The notes under the pieces: generated by a model
Told to the model about the DNA's origin: nothing
Database searches by the model: none
What the model saw: the letters and a program-made list of their open reading frames with translations, nothing else
NCBI GenBank assembly: GCA_034437795.1
Contig: DAOTTI010000102.1
Location: forward strand, 1 to 29,146
Source: DAOTTI01 sp034437795
GTDB taxonomy: Bacteria > Chloroflexota > UBA11872 > UBA12225
Length of the DNA: 29,146 nt
Reading direction: 5' to 3'
Translations under genes and position numbers: made by a program
Shown here: in pieces, positions 7,979 through 14,824 of the stretch
Layout: each line of letters begins with the position of its first letter
How positions within the stretch are numbered: position 1 is the stretch's first letter

Positions 7979-8030
7979 CCGTCTCCGAGAGGGAGAGGGT
8001 GAGGGCTCCGCTGATCAGCAATCCAGGCGA
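7979..8030 (+). repeat. palindromic element
   Basis: Core GTCTCCGAGAGGGAGAGGGT followed by GAGGGCTCCGCTGATCAGC. It lies between two minus-strand genes, yet its tail points along the plus strand, opposite to transcription here. About 80 bases of GC-rich sequence without visible signals separate it from the next array. Confidence 0.68.
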
Positions 8031-8113
8031 ACGCCGGCCGCCCATCGCCTGCGCCCTGGCCGCCCTCCCACTGGCGGCGCGCCGGCCGCGCCTAGCGGAA
8101 CTGGCGCCTGGGC

Positions 8114-8142
8114 GGCTCTTGGCTTTCTGGCCTCTGGCTTAC
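8114..8142 (+). repeat. heptamer array overlapping the AAA gene stop
   Basis: Four degenerate units of the GGCTTTC type at 8114, 8121, 8129 and 8136, the third set off by one extra base. The last unit, GGCTTAC, contains the complement of the TAA stop codon (8139-8141) of the AAA ATPase gene, so the array supplies or abuts that stop. Confidence 0.55.
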
Positions 8143-9677
8143 CACTGGCGACGCACTGTCCGCGCCTGGTGGAGCAGCTCGGCCGGCGTGATCCGCCCGT
8201 CCATCACGCCAGCGCGCACCTTCTCCTCCAGCGCGCGGCGCACCGTCTCCGCGATCTCTGCCCCGCTGAAGCCCTCCGTCACGTCCAGCAGGCGGTTCCA
8301 GGCGGCGCCGTCCAGCGGCTCGAACAGCGACCGCCCCGCCTGGCGCTCGGCCCTGCCCATGTGCACGCGGAAGATGGCGCCACGCGCCTCGCGGTCAGGC
8401 AAGGGCACCTCGACCAGCCGGTCGAACCGCCCGGGGCGCAGGAGCGCGGGGTCCACCGCCTCCGGCCGGTTGGTGGCGGCGACCACCACCACGCCCTGTA
8501 ACTCCTGAAGCCCGTCCATGTTCTCCAGCAGCGTGCTCACCACGCGGTGCGTCGCCTCGTGCGAGCCGTCGCGGTCGCGCGCAATGGCGTCGATCTCGTC
8601 AAAGAAGAGCACTGCCGGCGTCTCGCGCCGCGCGCGGTCAAAGACCAGCTGCATCCGCCGCTCCGCTTCGCCGTACCACTTGGACGTGATGTCCGCGGCG
8701 CGCACGGGGATGAAGCGAGCGCCGGCCGCCTGGGCCAGACAGCGCGCCAGCAGCGTCTTGCCCGTCCCGGGCGGGCCAAACAGCAGCACCCCTTTGGGCG
8801 GGCGCGCGCCCCAGCGGCGGTAGGCTTCCGGATCGCGCAAGGCGAGGCAGATGGCCTGTAGCTCCCGCTTGGCCTCTTCCAGGCCCCCCACCTCGTCGAA
8901 CGCCGCCTCAGGGTCGCCGGCCCCTGGCTCGCTCACCGGCGCCCGCTGGGGTAAGGGCGGAGCGAACGGCGTGCCCTTCGGCAGACGGGTGATCAGGTCG
9001 GCCGCCGACCTGCCCAGCCAGCGCAGGCCCCCTAACGCCGCGTCCACGTTCAGGCCGGTGGGGCGGATGGTGAACGCCAGCGACGGCGGCGCGCTCCCCT
9101 GGCGGCGGTAGATCGCGTTCACCGTGGCCGCCACCAGGTGGCAGAAGGCGTCCAGATCGGCTCGCAGGGCCGCCGCGTCGGCCACCGGCCGCGCCCGCGT
9201 GCGAGGGCCAAAGAGCGGCGCCACTAGGGGCCAGGCGCCGCAGGCGATCACCAGGTGGTTCAGGACCACCCCCGGCCCTACGACGAAGCGCTCGCGGCCC
9301 TGCTCGTCCAGGATGAAGATCGCCTCACCTGTGCGCCGCGCGGGGAAGCGCTCTCGCAGTTCGTCGGGTGGCTGAAAGGCCCCGGCCAGTGGCCCCAGGC
9401 CGAACGGGGCCAGGGCGAGGGCGCCGGGGCTGGCATCCGGCATGATCACCGCCGCCAGGGCGGTGGCGCCGCTGGGGCCGCCGTCGCTTCGTCCCAGCAC
9501 CAACACGCGCCCGAGCGGGGGCGCCAGCGCCGCCTGGCCCAGCACGGTCAGCGGCAGCCCCGTCCTCAGCCGCTCAGCCAGTTCCGGCGCCCACGTGATC
9601 TGCACGCCTTCGCCAGGAGCCGGCTGCCCCCCTGGCGCAGGCAGCGAGTTCGCCTTGCCGGTCGGTACTAGCGCCAT
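8139..9677 (-). CDS. AAA family ATPase, CDC48/Vps4-like single AAA module
   Basis: A 512-residue protein with one complete AAA module in the C-terminal half: Walker A GPPGTGKT at 301-308, a pore-loop-like SKWYGEAER at about 332-340, Walker B with Asp360-Glu361 (LFFDEID), and the second region of homology ending in two arginine-finger candidates (LLRPGRFDR, 412-420). A C-terminal helical lid with FSGAEI follows. These features predict a hexameric ATP-driven unfoldase or remodelling enzyme. The first ~255 residues match no domain I recognise. They are soluble, have no Cys/His cluster, and end in a Pro-rich linker; they presumably select the substrate. FtsH is excluded because there are no transmembrane segments and no HExxH peptidase domain. 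The gene is alone on its strand, with palindromic repeats on both sides. Confidence 0.82.
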   Translation of the reverse strand: MALVPTGKANSLPAPGGQPAPGEGVQITWAPELAERLRTGLPLTVLGQAALAPPLGRVLVLGRSDGGPSGATALAAVIMPDASPGALALAPFGLGPLAGAFQPPDELRERFPARRTGEAIFILDEQGRERFVVGPGVVLNHLVIACGAWPLVAPLFGPRTRARPVADAAALRADLDAFCHLVAATVNAIYRRQGSAPPSLAFTIRPTGLNVDAALGGLRWLGRSAADLITRLPKGTPFAPPLPQRAPVSEPGAGDPEAAFDEVGGLEEAKRELQAICLALRDPEAYRRWGARPPKGVLLFGPPGTGKTLLARCLAQAAGARFIPVRAADITSKWYGEAERRMQLVFDRARRETPAVLFFDEIDAIARDRDGSHEATHRVVSTLLENMDGLQELQGVVVVAATNRPEAVDPALLRPGRFDRLVEVPLPDREARGAIFRVHMGRAERQAGRSLFEPLDGAAWNRLLDVTEGFSGAEIAETVRRALEEKVRAGVMDGRITPAELLHQARTVRRQW

Positions 9678-10068
9678 TGACCGCAGTATAGCCGGTCATG
9701 GCCCTCAGCCGTGCCAGCCAGCAGTCTTCAGGCGTGCGCAATCGTTCCGGATGGCGCCACGCCATGGCCCGCGCTCCCCGTCTACCGCGTGCGGGAGAGG
9801 GGCGGCGGGGACAAGCTGCACGGCGGGGCGGGGTGGGGCGGGGGTGCGATGCGGCCCCGACCGAAGGGGGTGAGGGCTGCCCTCCACTCGCCACGGCCCT
9901 CGTCCCCCTCTCCACGTCGGCCAGGGCGCGGCGGCCGCCGATAATGCCCTCTCCCCACGGCCGGCGTCCCCCCTCTCCGTGTCGGAGACGAGGCTAGGGG
10001 ATGGGCTCCCCTCCACTCGCGGCCGCCTGCTATCCTTATCTCCAACAATACTCACCACCCACAACCGA
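9678..10068. other. gene-free gap with repeat remnants before the pyr leader
   Basis: No believable gene. It holds a copy of the second long repeat family (9778-9886), then fragments resembling the palindromic element (CCCTCTCC cores near 9908, 9949 and 9970, and a tail near 9999-10012). The last ~60 bases, between 10015 and 10068, are less GC-rich and should hold the pyr promoter. TATCCT at 10031-10036 is a possible -10 box, but I see no good -35 partner. Confidence 0.6.
9778..9886 (+). repeat. second dispersed repeat family, copy A
   Basis: About 100 bp that align, with scattered substitutions, to 23199-23312. The shared part includes GGCGGGG, GGTGGGGC and GGGGTGCG, then CGGCCCCG, CCGAAG and GGGTGAGG in the same order and spacing. 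It is distinct from the short palindromic element, although it ends in a similar GGGTGAGGG tail. Both copies have the same orientation. Confidence 0.65.
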
Positions 10069-10100
10069 TCCTTTAAGTCGGCCCAGCGAGGCGGCAAGGA
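10069..10100 (+). promoter_or_regulatory. PyrR-binding anti-antiterminator of the pyr operon
   Basis: Leader RNA hairpin matching the PyrR-binding consensus: TCCTT (10069-10073) pairs with AAGGA (10096-10100), GTCG (10077-10080) pairs with CGGC (10092-10095), and the loop carries CCAGCGAGG (10083-10091), against the known CCAGAGAGG. The spacer TTTAAG is also typical. PyrR bound to UMP or UTP would hold this hairpin and so favour the downstream terminator. Without PyrR, GCGGCAAG (10091-10098) is free to pair with CTTGCCGC (10169-10176), which extends to ten pairs including one G-U, and this destroys the terminator. Confidence 0.88.
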
Positions 10101-10163
10101 CGCGCACAGGGGTACGCGCCGCAAGGCCATCATCTCACCGGCCGGGCAGGCGCGCCGCGAAAG

Positions 10164-10194
10164 AGCTTCTTGCCGCAGGGCAGGAAGCTTTTTT
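10164..10194 (+). terminator. attenuator terminator before pyrR
   Basis: Intrinsic terminator: an 11-pair stem, AGCTTCTTGCC (10164-10174) with GGCAGGAAGCT (10179-10189) including one G-U pair, a GCAG loop, and T residues to 10194. The 3' arm also contains AGGAAG (10182-10187), the likely Shine-Dalgarno site of pyrR eight bases before its ATG. The closed hairpin would therefore hide the ribosome site as well as stop transcription. Confidence 0.9.
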
Positions 10195-10195
10195 G

Positions 10196-10828
10196 ATGTC
10201 TGCAGCACGCACCACCGAGACGACACAGCCACGAGCCACCGGCGGACCGCCCCCCGCGCCCCGCCACCCCGCCCCCGGCCCTGAGGCTCGCGAGAAGCGC
10301 ATCCTGGACGAGGATGGCATCCGGCGCGCCCTCACCCGCATCGCCCACGAGATCCTGGAGCGCCACCAGGGGCCATCCGGCCTGATCCTCGTCGGCATGC
10401 GCCGGCGCGGCGTCCAGCTCGCCCACCGCCTCGCCGCCCTCATCCGCCGGTTTGAAGGCGTCGACGTTCCCGTCGGTGAGCTGGACGTGACCATGTTCCG
10501 CGACGACCTGGAGCTGCGCGGTACCCGCCCCACCGTGCACCCCTCCTCCATGCCCCGTGACGTGACGGACGCCCGCGTCGTGCTCGTAGACGACGTGCTC
10601 TACACCGGCCGCACCACCCGCGCCGCCCTGGAGGCCATCCTCTCCTACGGCCGGCCTCGCCAGGTCCAGCTCGCTGTCCTGATCGATCGCGGCCATCGCG
10701 AGCTGCCGATCCGCGCCGACTACGTGGGCAAGAACCTGCCTACCTCGCGCGACGAGCAGGTGCAGGTCCGCCTGCGCGAGGTCGACGGCGTGGACGAGGT
10801 CGTCCTCCTCCGCGAGCCTGCGGAGTAA
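10196..10828 (+). CDS. pyrR: bifunctional pyr operon regulator / uracil phosphoribosyltransferase
   Basis: PyrR, an RNA-binding attenuation protein of the phosphoribosyltransferase fold that senses UMP/UTP and usually also makes UMP from uracil and PRPP. The 210-residue product contains the family signature RALTRIAHEILE, the PRPP loop VLVDDVLYTGRT (Asp132-Asp133) and the region DRGHRELPIRADYVGKNLPT, which includes RNA-binding residues. The core matches the usual ~180 residues; about 30 extra Pro/Ala-rich residues lie at the N-terminus. The ATG at 10196 directly follows the terminator T tract, and its Shine-Dalgarno lies in the terminator stem. It is the first gene of the pyr operon, downstream of its own target site. 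Confidence 0.95.
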   Translation: MSAARTTETTQPRATGGPPPAPRHPAPGPEAREKRILDEDGIRRALTRIAHEILERHQGPSGLILVGMRRRGVQLAHRLAALIRRFEGVDVPVGELDVTMFRDDLELRGTRPTVHPSSMPRDVTDARVVLVDDVLYTGRTTRAALEAILSYGRPRQVQLAVLIDRGHRELPIRADYVGKNLPTSRDEQVQVRLREVDGVDEVVLLREPAE

Positions 10829-10831
10829 ATG

Positions 10832-10869
10832 ACGAGTGACCAACGGGTAACCGAAACGAGTGATCGACG
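10832..10869 (+). repeat. degenerate heptamer array between pyrR and pyrB
   Basis: Starts 3 bases after the pyrR stop. ACGAGTG occurs at 10832 and again at 10856, with ACCAACG and ATCGACG as neighbouring 7-base units. The phase slips once, so the array is degenerate. An ATG directly after the pyrR stop (10829) opens a frame through this array into pyrB, but the resulting ~33 residues resemble no aspartate carbamoyltransferase N-terminus. Confidence 0.5.
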
Positions 10870-10927
10870 GGAGGAGACGCGCCGTGTCGCAGACGAAGGG
10901 ATCCGTCCGAAAGGAGACCACCCGGCC

Positions 10928-11911
10928 ATGAGGCGCAAAGACGTCCTGGACCTTGACGACTTTACGGCCGACGAGCTCAATGAGGTGCTCGAGACCGCCG
11001 ACGCCATGAAGGAAGTGCTCTCCCGCCCCATCAAACGGGTCCCGTCGCTGCGCGGAAAGACCATGGTCAACTGCTTCTACGAGGCCAGTACCCGCACCCG
11101 CGTCTCCTTCGAGCTGGCCGCCAAGAACCTCTCCGCTGACGTGGTCAACATCACCGCCTCCGGCTCGAGCGTGGAGAAGGGCGAGTCGCTGGTCGATACC
11201 ACGCGCACCCTCCAGGCCCTGGGCGCGGACATGGTCGTCATCCGCCATCCCTGCGCCGGCGCCCCCTACCTCGTGGCGCGCGAGCTTGACGCCAGCGTCA
11301 TCAACGCCGGCGACGGCTGGCACGCCCACCCCACCCAGGCCCTGCTCGACCTCTATACTGTCCGCGAGCGCCTCGGCTCCATCGCCGGGCGCAAGATCGT
11401 CATCATCGGTGACGTCCTGCACAGCCGCGTCGCGCGCTCGGACGTCTGGGGCTTCGCCACCCTCGGCGCCGAGGTCGTGCTCTGCGGCCCGCCGACGCTC
11501 ATCCCCCCCGGCATCGAGGCGGCGGTCGCCGACGGGCTGCGCCGCAAGTCCGGCAACGGCGTGCACAAGGAGCACGCCGCCGTCCGCGTGCAGTACGACC
11601 TGGACAAGGCCTGCCAGGAAGCCGACGTCCTGATGGCCCTGCGCATCCAGAAGGAGCGCCAGCACGATGGCCTCTTCCCCTCCCTTCGGGAGTACACTCG
11701 CCTGTACGGCCTCACCAGGGAGCGGGTGGCCCGCGCCAAGTTCGGCGCCCTGGTCATGCACCCCGGGCCGATGAACGAAGGGATCGAGATCATGCCGGAC
11801 GTGGCGCACGGCCCCCAGAGCGTCATCGAGGAGCAGGTGACCAACGGCGTGGCGGTGCGCATGGCCCTGCTCTATCTCCTGGCCGGCGGCCGCAGCGGGC
11901 GGGTGGTGTGA
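10928..11911 (+). CDS. pyrB: aspartate carbamoyltransferase catalytic subunit
   Basis: Catalyses carbamoyl phosphate plus aspartate to carbamoyl aspartate, the committed step of pyrimidine synthesis. The carbamoyl-phosphate motif STRT is at residues 54-57 (YEASTRTRVSFE), HPTQALLDLYT follows the domain junction, and the aspartate-domain segment HPGPMNEG(I)E is near the end. The product has 327 residues, close to the normal ~310. The start is the ATG at 10928, preceded by AAGGAG (10911-10916); a longer frame from 10829 would only translate repeat-like sequence. No regulatory subunit gene (pyrI) is adjacent, so this is probably the trimeric type controlled by PyrR. The stop lies 10 bases before pyrC. 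Confidence 0.95.
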   Translation: MRRKDVLDLDDFTADELNEVLETADAMKEVLSRPIKRVPSLRGKTMVNCFYEASTRTRVSFELAAKNLSADVVNITASGSSVEKGESLVDTTRTLQALGADMVVIRHPCAGAPYLVARELDASVINAGDGWHAHPTQALLDLYTVRERLGSIAGRKIVIIGDVLHSRVARSDVWGFATLGAEVVLCGPPTLIPPGIEAAVADGLRRKSGNGVHKEHAAVRVQYDLDKACQEADVLMALRIQKERQHDGLFPSLREYTRLYGLTRERVARAKFGALVMHPGPMNEGIEIMPDVAHGPQSVIEEQVTNGVAVRMALLYLLAGGRSGRVV

Positions 11912-11921
11912 GGACGCGCGC

Positions 11922-13277
11922 ATGATCCCTCGTGACGTGGGGAGCGGCCACACCCGCTCAGGCAGCGCCGCGCCGATCCTGATCCGCGGCGGGCGAGTTA
12001 TCGATCCGGCCAGCCATGTCGACGCCGTGGCCGACGTCCTGCTCCGCGACGGCGTCGTCGCTGAGGTCGGGCAGGGATTGGCGGCTCCCGCCGGCGCGCG
12101 CACAATCGACGCGTCGGGGCTGGTGGTCGCCCCCGGCTTTGTCGACCTGCACACCCACCTGCGGGAGCCCGGCTTCGAGGACAAGGAGACGATCCGCACC
12201 GGGACGGAGGCGGCGGCCGCCGGCGGGTTCACCACCGTCTGCGCCATGCCCAATACCGAGCCAGCGCTGGATACCGCCGCCGCCATCGAGTTCGTCGTGC
12301 GGACGGCGCGCGTCGCCGGCGTCGTGCGCGTCTACCCCATCGGCGCGATCACGCGGGGACGCAAGGGCCGGCAGCTGGCGGAGATGGCCGAGCTGGCCGA
12401 GGCCGGCGCCGTGGCCTTCTCCGACGATGGCGACTGCGTCCAGGATAGCGCGGTCATGCGCCGCGCCCTGGAGTACAGCCTGCTCGTGCGCCGGCCCATC
12501 ATCCAGCACGCCGAGGACCGGAGCCTCAGCGCCGGCGGGCTGATGAATGAAGGACCGGTGGCCGCCCGCCTCGGCCTGCCGGGCTGGCCCCGCCAGGCGG
12601 AGGAGGTGATCGTCGCCCGCGACGTGCAGCTCGCCGAGCTGACCGGCGCCCACCTGCACGTCGCCCACGTCAGCGCCGCCGGCACAATCGACCACATCCG
12701 GCGCGCCAGGCAGCGGGGCGTGCGCGTCACCGCCGAGGTGACCCCCCATCACCTCACCCTCACCGACGACCTGGTCGCCGGGCACTGGTGGTCGGCCACC
12801 GCCTCACTCCCGCCCTACGATACCCGCACCAAGGTCAACCCGCCCCTGCGCACCGCCGAGGATTGCGCCGCCCTGCTGGCGGGCCTGAAGGACGGGACCA
12901 TTGATTGCATCGCCACCGACCACGCCCCGCACGCTGAGCAGGACAAGCGCTGCGAGTACGCCCTGGCGGCCTTCGGGATCTCCAATCTGGAGACTGCGCT
13001 GGGCAGCGTCCTGAGCCTGGTCCACGCCGGCAAGCTGGATCTGGTGGAGGCCGTTGCTACCATGACCAGCCGCGCGGCCGCCGTCTTCGGCCTGCCTGCG
13101 GGCACCCTCGCCGCCGGCGCCCCAGCCGACGTGGTCGTCTTTGATCCCGACCGTGAGTGGTGCGTCGATCCGCAGCAGATGCGTTCCCGAGGGAAGAACA
13201 CGCCCCTCGCCGGCCTGATCCTGCGGGGCCAGGTGCTGGCCACCATCGTCGGAGGCGAGATCGTCTATGAGCTCTAA
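11922..13277 (+). CDS. pyrC: dihydroorotase
   Basis: Zinc enzyme that cyclises carbamoyl aspartate to dihydroorotate; type I (multifunctional-like) dihydroorotase, 451 residues. The metal motif DLHTHLREPG has its His at residues 77 and 79, the substrate segment CAMPNT follows, QHAED and HVAHVS give further metal ligands, and the catalytic Asp333 is in ATDHAPH. The usual bridging Lys position is not Lys in the stretch I can align, as in some type I enzymes where Asp replaces it; this point is uncertain. The first ~18 residues are a small extension before the conserved ILIRGG. A GAGGA Shine-Dalgarno overlaps the pyrB stop. A repeat array begins immediately after the stop codon. Confidence 0.94.
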   Translation: MIPRDVGSGHTRSGSAAPILIRGGRVIDPASHVDAVADVLLRDGVVAEVGQGLAAPAGARTIDASGLVVAPGFVDLHTHLREPGFEDKETIRTGTEAAAAGGFTTVCAMPNTEPALDTAAAIEFVVRTARVAGVVRVYPIGAITRGRKGRQLAEMAELAEAGAVAFSDDGDCVQDSAVMRRALEYSLLVRRPIIQHAEDRSLSAGGLMNEGPVAARLGLPGWPRQAEEVIVARDVQLAELTGAHLHVAHVSAAGTIDHIRRARQRGVRVTAEVTPHHLTLTDDLVAGHWWSATASLPPYDTRTKVNPPLRTAEDCAALLAGLKDGTIDCIATDHAPHAEQDKRCEYALAAFGISNLETALGSVLSLVHAGKLDLVEAVATMTSRAAAVFGLPAGTLAAGAPADVVVFDPDREWCVDPQQMRSRGKNTPLAGLILRGQVLATIVGGEIVYEL

Positions 13278-13380
13278 CCTACCCGCTACACGACCAATCA
13301 CTCCCCTCTCCCTCTGGGAGACGGTCAGGGTGAGGGCTCCTCACTCGCTACTCGCTACTCGCGACTGGGTGAGGGCACCG
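13278..13380 (+). repeat. heptamer arrays flanking a palindromic element, pyrC-carA gap
   Basis: Begins directly at the pyrC stop with CCTACCC and GCTACAC (degenerate 7-mers). A palindromic element with CCCTCTCCCTCTGGGAGA (about 13303-13322) and tail GGTGAGGGCTCC follows. It continues into four clean heptamers: TCACTCG (13341), CTACTCG (13348), CTACTCG (13355) and CGACTGG (13362), then another GGGTGAGGGCACC tail. No terminator or promoter is evident, so carA is probably transcribed with pyrC. Confidence 0.75.
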
Positions 13381-13403
13381 TGCATGCATAGGAGAGGTGT
13401 CGG

Positions 13404-14714
13404 ATGAAGGCTCCACTGAGCAATACTGAGCCGCTTGTGGCTGAAGGCGAAGGCCCCGAGCAGCGGGGCACCGGCCCCCGCCATCGCCGCCGCCTCATCC
13501 TGGCCCTGGAGGACGGGCGAGCCTTCTTCGGCTACGCCGTCGGCGGGGCGGACGCCCCCCTGGAAGCGGAAGGCGAGGCCGTCTTCTGCACGGCCATGAC
13601 CGGCTACCAGGAGGTCTGCTCCGACCCATCCTACCGTGGGCAGATCGTGTGCCTGACTTACCCGCTCATCGACAACTACGGCGTGAACGCCACCGACCTG
13701 GAGTCCACCCGCCCCTGGCTCAACGCCCTGATCGTGCGCGAATACTGCCCCCAGCCGAGCAACTGGCGGGCCACCGGCCGGCTGGCCGCCTGGCTGGCGC
13801 GCTACGGCATCCCGATCTGTGAAGGGATCGACACCCGCGCCTTGACCCGCCACCTGCGCACGCACGGGGTGAAACGCGCCGTGCTGGCGCCGCCGGACCC
13901 CGCCGTGCTCCCGCCGGAGAACGGCGATGCCGGCGCCTGGCTCCTGGGGCGCGTGCCGGGCGCGGCTGCGGAGGCGGCGCGCCTGGTTGAGCGCGCGAGG
14001 CAGGTGCCGCCCCTGGAGGAGCAGGCGCTGGTGGCGCAGGTCTCCGCGCCTGAGTTCGAACGGTTCGACCCCGCCGCCTGGGCGCCGTTCGCCGAGCCGC
14101 GCAAGGCGTCGCGCCCCTACCGCGTCGTGCTTATCGACTGCGGCATCAAGCACAACATCCCCCGCTCGCTGGCCCGCCGTGGCCTGGAGACGGTGCTCGT
14201 CCCCTACGACGCCACCATTGACGAGATCCTGGCCCTCCAGCCCGACGGCGTGGTGCTTGGCAACGGCCCGGGCGACCCCGACGGCGATCCATCGCTCAAG
14301 CCGACGATCCAGACCGTGCGCCGCCTGATCGAAGGGCCCGTCCGCCAGCGCCGCCTGCCCCTGGCCGCGGTCTGCCTGGGGCATCAACTGGTCGGCCTGG
14401 CTATCGGCGCCAGGACCAGCCGGCTCAAGTTCGGCCACCGCGGCGCCAACCACCCGGTCAAGGACCTGCGCACCGGCCGCGTCGCCATCACCTCCCAGAA
14501 CCACGGCTTCCAGGTGGATGCCGCGACCATCCCGCGCGACAGCGGCTTCGAGGTGAGCCACGTCAATCTGAACGATGGGTCAGTGGAAGGCCTGGCCCAC
14601 CGTGAGCTGCCCGTCTTCACCGTCCAGTTTCATCCCGAAGCCAGCCCCGGCCCGCAGGACAACCAATACCTCTTTGACCACTTTGTGGAACACCTGGAGG
14701 CGAACCGTGGCTAA
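13404..14714 (+). CDS. carA: carbamoyl-phosphate synthase small (glutaminase) subunit
   Basis: Small subunit of carbamoyl-phosphate synthetase; it hydrolyses glutamine and passes ammonia to CarB. The N-terminal CarA domain (from LILALEDGRAFFGYA, residue 31) is followed by a class I glutamine amidotransferase domain with the nucleophile Cys324 (AVCLGHQ) and the His410/Glu412 pair (FHPEASPG). The oxyanion-loop segment GNGPGDPDG is present. The protein has 436 residues, longer than the usual ~380, partly because of about 30 N-terminal residues with no family counterpart. The ATG at 13404 is supported by GGAGAGG (13391-13397). The start codon lies within a sequence that resembles the tail of the palindromic element (see findings). 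Confidence 0.95.
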   Translation: MKAPLSNTEPLVAEGEGPEQRGTGPRHRRRLILALEDGRAFFGYAVGGADAPLEAEGEAVFCTAMTGYQEVCSDPSYRGQIVCLTYPLIDNYGVNATDLESTRPWLNALIVREYCPQPSNWRATGRLAAWLARYGIPICEGIDTRALTRHLRTHGVKRAVLAPPDPAVLPPENGDAGAWLLGRVPGAAAEAARLVERARQVPPLEEQALVAQVSAPEFERFDPAAWAPFAEPRKASRPYRVVLIDCGIKHNIPRSLARRGLETVLVPYDATIDEILALQPDGVVLGNGPGDPDGDPSLKPTIQTVRRLIEGPVRQRRLPLAAVCLGHQLVGLAIGARTSRLKFGHRGANHPVKDLRTGRVAITSQNHGFQVDAATIPRDSGFEVSHVNLNDGSVEGLAHRELPVFTVQFHPEASPGPQDNQYLFDHFVEHLEANRG

Positions 14715-14824
14715 CCGCATCCTTCGCTCCGTCCCTTCCCAGGAAGGGGAACGTCGGGGGCGCTCCTTGCGCGCAAGCGGCGCAGCGTCGTTCCAGGGCC
14801 AGAGCGAGCCAGGGGGTCAGGTCC

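Noticed and set aside
10829..10927. ATG directly after the pyrR stop as the pyrB start
   Set aside because: It would add 33 residues translated from a heptamer-like array; the ATG at 10928 has a Shine-Dalgarno site and gives a normal-length enzyme.
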